From contig JAGTJW010000001.1 in NCBI GenBank assembly GCA_023657425.1, forward strand, positions 2,108,001 to 2,172,000: a stretch of DNA of 64,000 nucleotides, given 5' to 3'. This DNA comes from Ideonella sp. WA131b. GTDB taxonomy: Bacteria > Pseudomonadota > Gammaproteobacteria > Burkholderiales > Burkholderiaceae_C. A program made the translations under genes and the position numbers. The stretch's first letter is position 1. The number at the start of each line of letters is the position of its first letter. Shown here one piece after another: positions 9,606 through 18,255 of the stretch. Below the pieces are notes generated by a model, which was not told where the DNA came from, made no database searches, and worked only from the letters and a program-made list of their open reading frames with translations.

Positions 9606-10949
9606 ATGCGCTCGCTGTACCTCCGCATCTGGCTCACGGTGGTGGCCGCGCTGGCGCTGTTCGCGCTGGTCTCGGGCTGGCTGGTGCAGCGCCACCTTGA
9701 GGAGCAGCGCGAGCGCAACGAACGCATCGTGCAGGAGCGCGTGGCGGCCTGGGCCGACCTGCTGCAGTCCACGCTGCCCGCAGCCGATGCCCCGGTCGCC
9801 GAGCAGGCGCGGGCCCTGGAGGAGTGGGCGCTGAAGCTGCGCCGGCCGCTGGCGCTGGACGCGCCCGACGGCAGCCGCATCGCCGTCACCGAGGCTTTCC
9901 TGCGCCGGGGCCTCGACCGCCCCGAGGCGCGCGAGCGGCTTCGTGCCGTGCGGCTGGACGACGGCCGCACGCTCTGGGTGCCCCAGCCGCGCGCGCGCAT
10001 CGTGCTCAAGGGCATGGGGCCGCCGCTGTCGCAGCCGCCGGGCTGGCTGCCCGGCGGGCGCGGGCCGTGGCCCGACGGTCTCGGCCTCGTGGCCCTGCTG
10101 GCCGTGCTGTTTGCCGCCGTGGCCGCGGGCGCCTGGCCCGTGGTGCGCCGTCTGACGCGGCGGCTTGAGGCGCTGCAGGCCGGCGTCGAGGCCTTCGGCG
10201 CCGGGCAGCTCAACCGCCGCGTCGACGAGGGCGGGCGTGACGAGGTTGCGGCCGTGGCCGGCAGCTTCAACCGGGCCGCGGCGCGCATCGAGGCCCTGTT
10301 GCGATCGCACCAGAACCTGCTGGCCAACGCCAGCCACGAATTGCGCAGTCCCCTGGCGCGGCTGAAGATGGCGATGGCCCTGCTCGACGAGGCGCCGCCC
10401 GCCGAACGGGCGCGCCTGAAGCGCGAGATCGACGCCAACATCGCCGAGCTCGACACGCTGGTCGAGGAGGTGCTGTTGGCCAGCCGGCTCGACGCGCAGA
10501 CCACGGTCGACACCGCGCAGCCGGTGGCTCTGCTGGCGCTGGCCGTCGAGGAAGCGGCCCGCGTCGGTGCCAGCGCCGAAGGCGACGATCTGCTGCTGCG
10601 TGGCGACGAGCGGCTGCTGCGCCGTGCCTTGCGCAACCTGCTCGAGAACGCACGCCGCTACGCCGGGGCCGGCGTGGAGTTGCGTGTGGCACGCCGTGCC
10701 GACGGCGGCGCCGAGCTGACGGTGGCCGATCGCGGCCCCGGCGTGCCCGAGGCGCTGCGCGAGCGCATCTTCGAGCCCTTCTTCCGCATGCCCGGCCACG
10801 CCGAACGCGAGGGCGGCGTCGGCCTCGGCCTGGCGCTGGTGCGGCAGATTGCCGAGCGCCACGGCGGCGGCGCCCGCTGCGAGCCGCGCGAGGGCGGCGG
10901 CAGCCGCTTCGTGATCAGCCTGCCGGCGGTGCCGCCCGCGGCCGTCTGA
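9606..10949 (+). CDS. Sensor histidine kinase (CpxA/RstB-like)
   Basis: 447 aa inner-membrane kinase. Membrane segments lie at about residues 8-27 and 155-180, flanking a periplasmic sensor loop of roughly 125 residues. A HAMP linker follows, then the dimerisation box ANASHELRSPLARLK with phosphorylated His244, the N box LLENARRYAG, and the ATP-binding glycine boxes VADRGPGVPE and GVGLGLALVRQ. The start MRSLYLRIWLTVV follows a 95-base gap after the regulator. Its last 35 bases overlap the 3' end of the convergent MATE gene. Confidence 0.93.
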   Translation: MRSLYLRIWLTVVAALALFALVSGWLVQRHLEEQRERNERIVQERVAAWADLLQSTLPAADAPVAEQARALEEWALKLRRPLALDAPDGSRIAVTEAFLRRGLDRPEARERLRAVRLDDGRTLWVPQPRARIVLKGMGPPLSQPPGWLPGGRGPWPDGLGLVALLAVLFAAVAAGAWPVVRRLTRRLEALQAGVEAFGAGQLNRRVDEGGRDEVAAVAGSFNRAAARIEALLRSHQNLLANASHELRSPLARLKMAMALLDEAPPAERARLKREIDANIAELDTLVEEVLLASRLDAQTTVDTAQPVALLALAVEEAARVGASAEGDDLLLRGDERLLRRALRNLLENARRYAGAGVELRVARRADGGAELTVADRGPGVPEALRERIFEPFFRMPGHAEREGGVGLGLALVRQIAERHGGGARCEPREGGGSRFVISLPAVPPAAV

Positions 10950-12303
10950 GCACCCAGGCCAGCACGGCGCTGAGCGCCACGGCCGCCACCACCAGCCCCG
11001 CGGTCGACGCGAACCAGTAGCCGGGCGCGCCGCGCAGTGCCGGCGGGGTGTGACCGCCGACGTCGAAGGCCAGCCAGTAGCCGCCGCCCAGCCCCACGCC
11101 CCACAGCGCCGCGACATAGATGACCACCGAGACGACGGTGATCTTGTAGGCCCGCAGCACGAAGGCGGCGATGGTCTGTGCCGCGTCGGCGGCGTGGAAC
11201 ACCGCCAGCCAGGCCACCAGCGGCAACGCAGCCGCCAGCACGGCGGCGTCGCCCGTGTAAAGACCCAGCACCGGGCGACGCAGCACGAACACCAGCAGCC
11301 CCAAAGCCAGGGCCAGCAGCGTGCCCATCGTCAGCGCGTGCCAGCCCAGTCGCGCCGCCTCGTCGTGCCGGCCGGCGCCCACGGCCTGCGCCACCAGCGT
11401 GCTGCTGGCGTTGCCGATGGCCAGCGGCAGCATGAACATCAGGCTCACCAGGTTGACGGCCAGCTGGTGCCCGGCCACGGCGGTGGTGCCCAGCCGTGCG
11501 ATGAACAGCGCCATGAAGGCGAAGCCCGTCACCTCCACCAGGATCGACAGGCCCAGCGGCACGCCCAGCCGCAGCTGCGCCGCCAGCGGCGCGCGCGCCG
11601 GGCGGTCCAGGCTGCGGCCCCAGATCGCGTAGCGGTCGTAGAAGGCGTCGTGCCGCAGCACGCGCCAGGCCAGCAGCACCTGCAGCCACATGGCGATGGC
11701 GGTGGCGATGCCGCAGCCCACCACGCCGAGCGCCGGCACGCCCAGCGCCGGCACGCCGAACACCAGCGCCGCCGACAGCGGCACCTTGGCCGCCAGGCCG
11801 CCGAGCTGGATGGCCATCACCACCTTGGGCCGCGACACCGCCGTGTTGAAGGCGCGGAACAGGGTGAACAGCAGCGAGGCCGGCAGCGAGAAGGCCAGTG
11901 CCAGCAGGTAGCCGCGCACGCGCTCGGCCACCTCGGGCGTGGCGCGCGCCAGCGCCAGGAAGGGCGCGGGGAGGGCCAGCAGCGCGCTGCCCAGCAGCGC
12001 CAGCGCGGCGCCCAGCCACAGCGCCTGGTGCAGTTGCCGGCCGGCCTCGGCGTGGCGGCCGGCACCGTGCAACTGGCCGACGATGGGCGACAGCGCCATC
12101 AGCACGCCCATGAAGCCGATGAACACCGTGATGTAGGCCGCCGCACCGACGGCCAGCGCGGCCAGGTCGCCGGCCGTGTAGCGGGCGACGAAGAGGGTGT
12201 CGATGGTGCCGAAGGCGAGCACCGAGATCTGGCCCACGAACACCGGCCAGGCCAGGGGCACGATGCGGCGCGCGCTGTCGCGCCAGCCCTCGATGCCGCT
12301 CAA
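10915..12303 (-). CDS. MATE family multidrug efflux transporter
   Basis: 462 aa, about 12 transmembrane helices, matching NorM-type MATE exporters that expel cationic compounds in exchange for Na+ or H+. Family landmarks include LAWPVFVGQISVLAFGTIDT at the N-terminus, GFMGVLMALSPIVGQLHGAG and the second-half repeat LARLGTTAVAGHQLAVNL-like region. No ATG fits the conserved N-terminus: the gene starts with TTG (LSGIEGWRDS), and that TTG overlaps the TGA of the upstream gene (TTGA), indicating coupled translation. The 3' end overlaps the convergent kinase gene by 35 bases. Substrate unknown. Confidence 0.9.
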   Translation of the reverse strand: MSGIEGWRDSARRIVPLAWPVFVGQISVLAFGTIDTLFVARYTAGDLAALAVGAAAYITVFIGFMGVLMALSPIVGQLHGAGRHAEAGRQLHQALWLGAALALLGSALLALPAPFLALARATPEVAERVRGYLLALAFSLPASLLFTLFRAFNTAVSRPKVVMAIQLGGLAAKVPLSAALVFGVPALGVPALGVVGCGIATAIAMWLQVLLAWRVLRHDAFYDRYAIWGRSLDRPARAPLAAQLRLGVPLGLSILVEVTGFAFMALFIARLGTTAVAGHQLAVNLVSLMFMLPLAIGNASSTLVAQAVGAGRHDEAARLGWHALTMGTLLALALGLLVFVLRRPVLGLYTGDAAVLAAALPLVAWLAVFHAADAAQTIAAFVLRAYKITVVSVVIYVAALWGVGLGGGYWLAFDVGGHTPPALRGAPGYWFASTAGLVVAAVALSAVLAWVLRRPRAAPPAG

Positions 12304-12791
12304 GGTGCGGCTTCCGGGGCCCGGAAGCGTCGCGGGTCGGGGTGATCCTCGCCGCTGGCCTGGCGGGCGCGCTCGGCGTAGCGGTTGAAGCGCCAGGCCG
12401 TGCCCTCCTGCGTGATGCGGCGCCACACGGCACGTTTCTGGCCCGGCGTGTAGGCCGGCCAGTGCTGCACCTCGGCGAAGCGCCGCCCGCAGCCCTTGCA
12501 GGTGTCGTCGCCCTGGCTGGTGGAGCAGATGGCGATGCAGGGCGCGTCGGGCGTGGTGGTGTACCAGGCCAGCCACGCCTCCTGCGCCTTGCGCGGCATG
12601 GTGCGCTCGTCGGCCAGCACCTCGCGGTGCCAGACGAGCAGGCCGTAGACCTCGGCCAGGGCGCGCACCTCGGGGCTGAGGCTCACGCCGTCGGGCGAGG
12701 GCGAGCGCTCGCGCCACCAGTTGATGGCGGCCTCGATGTCGGTGATGTGGATGGCCCTCTCGGGGCCATCGGCGGGCGCGGCGTCAGGCAT
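12300..12791 (-). CDS. DUF3717-DUF1289 two-domain protein
   Basis: 163 aa. The N-terminal part (about 14-75, IHITDIEAAINWWRERSP) matches the DUF3717 type seen in betaproteobacteria. The C-terminal part has a cysteine cluster CIAICSTSQGDDTCKGC followed by an R...W...R pattern, the hallmark of DUF1289 (YdhL-like), a predicted Fe-S or zinc binding module. Molecular function is unknown. It precedes the MATE gene with a four-base overlap, so the two are very likely cotranscribed. Confidence 0.82.
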   Translation of the reverse strand: MPDAAPADGPERAIHITDIEAAINWWRERSPSPDGVSLSPEVRALAEVYGLLVWHREVLADERTMPRKAQEAWLAWYTTTPDAPCIAICSTSQGDDTCKGCGRRFAEVQHWPAYTPGQKRAVWRRITQEGTAWRFNRYAERARQASGEDHPDPRRFRAPEAAP

Positions 12792-12827
12792 GGGGGCGCG
12801 AAGTGTAGCCAGCGCGCTCCGCTGGGC

Positions 12828-13022
12828 TCAGGCCGGGGCGTAGCCGGCCTCGGCCAGCGCCGCCGCCACGGCCTCGCGCGGGAGCGTGGAGCTCACCTCC
12901 ACCTGGCGGGTGGCGGGATCGGCTTTCACCTGGCTGGCGGGGTCGGCGGCCTTCACGGCCTCGGTGACGGCGCGCACGCAGTGGCCGCAAGACAGGCTGG
13001 GAACCGAGAACGTGTAAGTCAT
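12828..13022 (-). CDS. copZ: Heavy-metal-associated domain protein (CopZ-like copper chaperone)
   Basis: 64 aa, a single ferredoxin-like HMA fold. The metal site is CGHC in VPSLSCGHCVRAV, matching the M-x-C-x-x-C class with a serine-leucine variant ahead of it. It probably carries Cu(I) to the divergently encoded ATPase. Start MTYTFSVPSL was preferred over an upstream in-frame ATG at 13061 because it aligns with the usual HMA beginning and because the upstream start would overlap the first codons of copA. Only 32 bases separate the two start codons. Confidence 0.88.
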   Translation of the reverse strand: MTYTFSVPSLSCGHCVRAVTEAVKAADPASQVKADPATRQVEVSSTLPREAVAAALAEAGYAPA

Positions 13023-13054
13023 GATCCAAGGTCGACTGGGACAATGAGGCCACT

Positions 13055-15508
13055 GTGCCACCGACCCCGACCCCCGAGGCTGATGCGGCGCAAGCCTTGG
13101 CGCTGCACTTCCCCGTTGCGGGCATGAGCTGCGCCTCGTGCAGCACGCGCGTCGAGCGGGCCGCGCTCGGCGTGCCCGGGGTGGCCGAGGCCACCGTCAA
13201 CCTGGCCACCGAGACGCTGCAGGTGCGGCCCGTCCTCGGCTTCGACGCGCTGGCGCTGGAGCGCGCCGTCGAGCAGGCCGGCTACGCGCTGCCCACGCAC
13301 ACGCTGCTGCTGGCCGTGCACGACATGACCTGCGCCAGCTGCGTGGGCCGCGTCGAGCAGGCGCTGCGCGGCGTGCCGGGCGTGGTCGAGGCCAGCGTCA
13401 ACCTGGCCACCGAGACGGCGCAGGTGCGCGTGGCCGGTGCCGCCGCCGCGCCCGACACCGACGCCGCCCTGCTGCAGGCCGTGCGCGCGGCGGGCTATGG
13501 CGCCGAGCGCGACACCGCCGCGGCCCTGCGGCCTGCGGCGGGGCGGCGCCTGGGCGAGGGCTGGCGCGTGCTCGCCGCGGCGCTGCTGAGCGCGCCGCTG
13601 CTGGCGCCCATGCTGCTGTGGCCGCTGGCCGGCGAAGGCGCCATGCACGCCGCCATGCTGCCGGCCTGGCTGCAGTGGCTGCTGGCCACGCCGGTGCAGT
13701 TCGTGCTCGGCGCGCGCTTCTACCGCGCCGGCTGGGCGGCGCTGCGCGCCGGCACCGGCAACATGGACCTGCTCGTGAGCCTGGGCACCAGCGCCGCCTA
13801 CGGCCTGAGCCTGTGGCAGTGGCGGGTGGTGGGCGACGAGCACGCGCTGTACTTCGAGAGTTCGGCCGTGGTCATCACGCTGGTGCTGCTGGGCAAGTGG
13901 CTGGAGGCCCGCGCGCGCCGCCGCACCACCGCGGCGCTGCAGGCCCTGCGCGCACTGCGGCCTGAGGTGGCGCGCGTGCGGCGCGACGGCGCGGAGCGCG
14001 ACGTGCCGGTGGCCGAGCTCGTGCGCGGCGACCTGGTCGTGGTGCGCGCCGGTGAACGCGTGCCGGCCGACGGCGTCGTGATCGAGGGCGTGAGCGCCGT
14101 CGACGAGAGCCTGCTCACCGGCGAGAGCCTGCCCGTGCCGCGTGGCCTGGGCGACCGCGTCGCCGGCGGCAGCCTCAACGGCGAGGGCCTGCTGCTGCTG
14201 CGCGCCACCGCGCTGGGCGCCGAGAGCCTGCTGTCGCGCATCGTGCGGCTGGTCGAGAACGCCCAGGGCCGCAAGGCGCCCATCCAGCGCCTGGTGGACC
14301 GCGTCAGCGCCGTGTTCGTGCCGGTGGTGGTGGCCGTGGCGCTGCTGACGCTGCTGGGCTGGGGCCTGCTGGGCGGCGACTGGACGGCCGGCGTGCTCAA
14401 CGCGGTGAGTGTGCTCGTCATCGCCTGCCCCTGCGCGCTGGGGCTGGCCACCCCGGCAGCCATCATGGCCGGCACCGGCGTGGCGGCGCGGCGCGGTGTG
14501 CTCGTGAAGGACGCCGAGGCGCTGGAGCGCGCGCACGCCGTGCGCGTGGTGGCCTGGGACAAGACCGGCACGCTCACCGAAGGCCGGCCGCGCGTGGTGG
14601 CGCGCGGCGTGGTGCAGGGTGACGAGGCCGCCGTGCTGGCCGCTGCGGCGGCCTTGCAGGCGGCCAGCACGCACCCGCTGGCGCGCGCGGTGATCGAGGC
14701 CGCGCCGGGGCCGGTGGCCGCCGCGGAGGGCGTGAAGGTGGTGCCCGGCCGCGGCGTGGAAGGGCTCATCGGGGGCCGCCGGGCCTGCCTGGGCAGCGAG
14801 CGCTGGATGCGCGAGCTGGGCGTGCCGATCGACGCGCTGGTGCCCGCGCTGCAGGCGCAGCAGGCGCAGGGGCGCAGCGCCTCGCTGCTGGCGTTGGAGG
14901 ACGGCGGCACGCTGCGGCTGGCCGGCTGGCTGGCCTTCGGCGACCGTGCCAAGCCCGGCGCTGCCGAGGCCGTGGCCACGCTGGCCCGCCAGGGCGTGCG
15001 GTCGGTGCTCATCAGCGGCGACAACGCCGGGGCGGCGAACCATCTCGCGGCCGAGCTCGGCATCGCCGAGGTGCATGCCGAGGTGCTGCCGGCCGACAAG
15101 GCGCGCCAGCTGGCTGCGCTGCGGACGGGGCTGCCCCAGGGCGCCGCCGTGGCCATGGTGGGCGACGGCGTGAACGACGCACCGGCGCTGGCCGCGGCCG
15201 ACGTCGGCATCGCGATGGCGCCGGCCGAGGGCGGCGGTAGCGACGTGGCACTGCACGCCGCCGGCATCACCTTGCTGCGCGGCGATCCGCGCGCCGTGGC
15301 CGACGCCATCGACGTGAGCCGCCGCACGCACGCCAAGATCCGCCAGAACCTGTTCTGGGCCTTCGCCTTCAACGCCGTGGGCATCCCGGCGGCGGCGCTG
15401 GGCCACCTGAGCCCGGTGATTGCCGGCGGGGCGATGGCGATGAGCAGCGTGCTGGTGGTGAGCAACGCCCTGTGGCTGTCGCGCTGGCGCGGCGCCAGGC
15501 GCGCCTGA
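13055..15508 (+). CDS. copA: Copper-translocating P1B-type ATPase
   Basis: 817 aa inner-membrane Cu(I) exporter. Two N-terminal HMA domains carry GMSCASC (Cys26, Cys29) and DMTCASC (Cys93, Cys96). The membrane metal site is CPC at residues 458-460 in [13 protein letters not shown], the phosphorylated Asp502 is in DKTGTLTEG, and the hinge is [12 protein letters not shown]. The actuator loop [12 protein letters not shown] is also present. The CPC motif and paired C-terminal NAVG...MAMSS segments support the Cu+/Ag+ class. The start codon is GTG with GAGG five bases ahead. No CueR-type regulator gene is adjacent. Confidence 0.95.
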   Translation: MPPTPTPEADAAQALALHFPVAGMSCASCSTRVERAALGVPGVAEATVNLATETLQVRPVLGFDALALERAVEQAGYALPTHTLLLAVHDMTCASCVGRVEQALRGVPGVVEASVNLATETAQVRVAGAAAAPDTDAALLQAVRAAGYGAERDTAAALRPAAGRRLGEGWRVLAAALLSAPLLAPMLLWPLAGEGAMHAAMLPAWLQWLLATPVQFVLGARFYRAGWAALRAGTGNMDLLVSLGTSAAYGLSLWQWRVVGDEHALYFESSAVVITLVLLGKWLEARARRRTTAALQALRALRPEVARVRRDGAERDVPVAELVRGDLVVVRAGERVPADGVVIEGVSAVDESLLTGESLPVPRGLGDRVAGGSLNGEGLLLLRATALGAESLLSRIVRLVENAQGRKAPIQRLVDRVSAVFVPVVVAVALLTLLGWGLLGGDWTAGVLNAVSVLVIACPCALGLATPAAIMAGTGVAARRGVLVKDAEALERAHAVRVVAWDKTGTLTEGRPRVVARGVVQGDEAAVLAAAAALQAASTHPLARAVIEAAPGPVAAAEGVKVVPGRGVEGLIGGRRACLGSERWMRELGVPIDALVPALQAQQAQGRSASLLALEDGGTLRLAGWLAFGDRAKPGAAEAVATLARQGVRSVLISGDNAGAANHLAAELGIAEVHAEVLPADKARQLAALRTGLPQGAAVAMVGDGVNDAPALAAADVGIAMAPAEGGGSDVALHAAGITLLRGDPRAVADAIDVSRRTHAKIRQNLFWAFAFNAVGIPAAALGHLSPVIAGGAMAMSSVLVVSNALWLSRWRGARRA

Positions 15509-15615
15509 ACGTGGCGATGCCCGACGGCAAGGCCATGCCGACGCCCCGGTGGGCAAGCTCAGCAGGACAGGCAAGCCGGTGACAGGCGCTGCTGGGCACA
15601 GCGCATCGGGCTGCT

Positions 15616-18255
15616 TCAGGGCAATGTGATCACGGGGCTGGCGCTCCACAGCTTGGGCGCCTTCGGGTCGCCACCGCCGACGATGAAGCTGCCGGCCTCG
15701 AGCGCCAGCGGTCGCCAGGTGCCGTCCCAGTCCCAGGTGCTCACGAACACGCGGGCGCCGCTCAGGCTGGCCGGGTCGCCCAGCGCTTCGCTGGGGATGG
15801 TGAAGCGCACGGTGCGCGTGGCGGCGTCTGTGCTGATCTTGGCGGCGGGGGTGATGCTGCGGCCGTCGGCACGGGCGTCGGCACCTTCGGGCCCGAAGAG
15901 CGCGTTGCTCCAGCCGTGCGCGCGCAGCCGCAGGTGCCAGCGCATGCCCTCAGGCAGCTCGGCATCCTGGCCCGGCATCGCGCGCTCGCCATCGCTGCGG
16001 CCGGGCAGTTCGACGAAGACAGAAAAAGCCACGTGGTCGAAGCCGTTGGCCGGGCCCCAGACGCGCGTGAGGTCGGCCATCTCCAGCTCGAGGCGCAGCG
16101 CGCCACCGGCCGACAGCACACGCGTGCGCCGCAGGTCCATCTGGCGGGTGTAGCTCTCGTGCGTGGGGTAGACGTAGCGGCCTTGCGGGCCGCCGCCGCC
16201 CGTCATCGGGGGCTGCGGCACGTCGGCCCGCACGCGCCAGGGCAGCGCCACGCGGAAGGTGGTGGCCTCGCTCACGCTGGCATCCAGCGGCGTGCCGCTG
16301 CCGGCTGCGCGCAGCACCAGGCGGTGCAGCTGGGCCGGGTCGGTCATGCGGCGGGTGTCGATGCGGGCGCTGAAGCGGCCGTCGGCTGCGGCCACCACGC
16401 GCTGGGCGCGGGCGGCATCGCCGTCGACGACCACGTCCAGCAGCGCGCCGGGCTCGGCGCGGCCGGTGACGCTGAAGTCACCCTGCGCCGCCTCGGCGGG
16501 CAGGGCGTCGAGCGTCGGGCGCTGGGCGATGGTGGGCCCTGCTGGTGCCGGGGCGGCTTCCACGGCCCACACCGTGCCGCTGCGCGGCGGCAGGCTCAGG
16601 TGCAAGCGGCCCTGGGCATCGGCCTGCAGTTCCGACGGCAGCGCTGCGGGCGTGTCGGCGTGGATGTCGAACAGCCGCCGCAGCCGCGCCTGGGGCGCGC
16701 CGACCTCCAGGTTGTCGGCGAAACGCGGCGCATCCGCCGTGTTGAACAGCACGATGCGTGACTGCCCCTCGTGCACGTTGCGCCAGGCCAGCACGCCCGG
16801 CCCGGCGCTGCCGGCCTGCAGCGGCTGCGGCAGCGCGCGCGAGAAGCCGCGGTTGGCCTTGCGCAGCGCCACCGCCGCCTGCGTGTAGCGGAACAGCGGG
16901 GCCTGCGTGTCGAAGCGGTCGCGCCCGCCCGAGCCCCAGCCGGCCGCGAACATCGAGGCGCGCTGCGCCACCAGTCCCTGCTCGGTGCCGTAGTACAGCA
17001 CCGGGATGCCGGGCAGCGTCATCAGGGCCAAAAGGGCCTGCTTCATGGCGGGCTCGCCACTCACGGCCAGCCAGCGGTCGACGTCGTGGTTGTCGATGAA
17101 GCTGGGCAGGCGCCGAGGGTCGATGCCGCGCACATCGGCGGCCACCATGTCCTGCACGCGGCGCTGCAGCTCGGCCGGCGCGCGCCCGCGCGCGAACACG
17201 TCCACGAGGCCCGCGTAGAGCGGGAAGTTGAGCATGCCGCCCAGGCGCTGGCGGCCGTCCTCGCCGCGGATGTAGCTCTCCAGCTTGCGCTGGTAGCGGG
17301 TCTCGCCGGGGCCGTCGATGCCGAAGCCTTCGCCGAAAGCGAAGAAGTCCTGGCGCCCGGTGCGCCGCGCCACGTGCGCCACGCCCGGGGCCTTCGGGTC
17401 GGTGGCGTAGAGAAAGTCCTCGAAGAACCCGGGCGGCACGTGGTAGGCGGTGTCGATGCGGAAGGCGTCCACGCCCACCTCGCGCACCCAGAAGCCGAAG
17501 CTGTCGCGCAGGGCGCGCCGCACGCGCGGGTTCTCGGTGTTCAGGTCGTCCAGGCCCGAGGTCTGGAAGTTCATCTCCTCGTCGCGCACCGTCACGTCGC
17601 GGATGTCGGGCGTCCAGTGGTAGATGCCGGCGCGGCGGTCCTCGGCACGCCGTGGGTCGTTCAGGTGGAAGGGGGCCTGCAGCGGCCGCAGCATCGGACG
17701 CGAGCCGGTGTTGGGCCGGAAGTCGGCCGTGGGGTCATCGGCACGCCAGCCGGGCCCATAACTGAAGAAGTTGCCGGTGTGGTTGACCACCACGTCCTGC
17801 ACCAGGACCATACCCCGGCGGTGCAGCGCATCCGACAGGCGCTGGTAGTCGGCCAGCGTGCCCATGTGCGGATCCATGCGCTTGAAGTGGCTGGCCCAGT
17901 AGCCGTGGTAGCCCCAGTAGCCGTGCGTGCGGTCGTGCCACTGGTTCAGCACGGGTGGCGTCAGCCACACGCCCGTGGCGCCCAGGGCCTGGATGTAGTC
18001 GAGCCGGCGGCGGATGCCGTCGATGTCACCGCCGCTGTACTTGTTGCCGTCGCGCGCGTCGTGCTCGCCCAGGCCCTGCTCGTTGTTGCGCGGGTTGCCG
18101 TCGTCGAAGCGGTCGGTGAGCACGAAGTAGATGACCTGGTCGCGCCAGTCGGGCGAAGGCACGTGCAGTTTCAGGCCACGCGGCTGCGCTGCCGCGGGCA
18201 GCACCGCGGCCGCCAGCAGGGCCCCGGCGAGAAGGGCTTGCCAATGCTTGTTCAT
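15616..18255 (-). CDS. Secreted GH13 alpha-amylase with glucodextranase-type C-terminal domain
   Basis: 879 aa. A signal peptide ends near AAAQPRG, so the enzyme is exported. The catalytic barrel (about 35-500) shows the four GH13 regions: VVVNHTG, VDAFRIDTAYH with nucleophile Asp268, FAFGEGFG with acid/base Glu309, and FIDNHDVDR with Asp391. It hydrolyses alpha-1,4-glucans or related dextrins. The last 230 residues (from about 640) have RVFVSTWDWDG and FIVGGGDPKAPK, matching the C-terminal domain of glucodextranases and some amylopullulanases, a presumed carbohydrate or cell-wall binding module. Its ATG overlaps the GH92 stop (ATGA). It is the last gene of the glycan operon. Confidence 0.92.
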   Translation of the reverse strand: MNKHWQALLAGALLAAAVLPAAAQPRGLKLHVPSPDWRDQVIYFVLTDRFDDGNPRNNEQGLGEHDARDGNKYSGGDIDGIRRRLDYIQALGATGVWLTPPVLNQWHDRTHGYWGYHGYWASHFKRMDPHMGTLADYQRLSDALHRRGMVLVQDVVVNHTGNFFSYGPGWRADDPTADFRPNTGSRPMLRPLQAPFHLNDPRRAEDRRAGIYHWTPDIRDVTVRDEEMNFQTSGLDDLNTENPRVRRALRDSFGFWVREVGVDAFRIDTAYHVPPGFFEDFLYATDPKAPGVAHVARRTGRQDFFAFGEGFGIDGPGETRYQRKLESYIRGEDGRQRLGGMLNFPLYAGLVDVFARGRAPAELQRRVQDMVAADVRGIDPRRLPSFIDNHDVDRWLAVSGEPAMKQALLALMTLPGIPVLYYGTEQGLVAQRASMFAAGWGSGGRDRFDTQAPLFRYTQAAVALRKANRGFSRALPQPLQAGSAGPGVLAWRNVHEGQSRIVLFNTADAPRFADNLEVGAPQARLRRLFDIHADTPAALPSELQADAQGRLHLSLPPRSGTVWAVEAAPAPAGPTIAQRPTLDALPAEAAQGDFSVTGRAEPGALLDVVVDGDAARAQRVVAAADGRFSARIDTRRMTDPAQLHRLVLRAAGSGTPLDASVSEATTFRVALPWRVRADVPQPPMTGGGGPQGRYVYPTHESYTRQMDLRRTRVLSAGGALRLELEMADLTRVWGPANGFDHVAFSVFVELPGRSDGERAMPGQDAELPEGMRWHLRLRAHGWSNALFGPEGADARADGRSITPAAKISTDAATRTVRFTIPSEALGDPASLSGARVFVSTWDWDGTWRPLALEAGSFIVGGGDPKAPKLWSASPVITLP

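Noticed and set aside
13019-15649. Long open minus-strand frame of 876 codons opposite copA
   Set aside because: It is His/Gln/Arg-rich noise created by high G+C third positions; copA on the other strand has full domain support.
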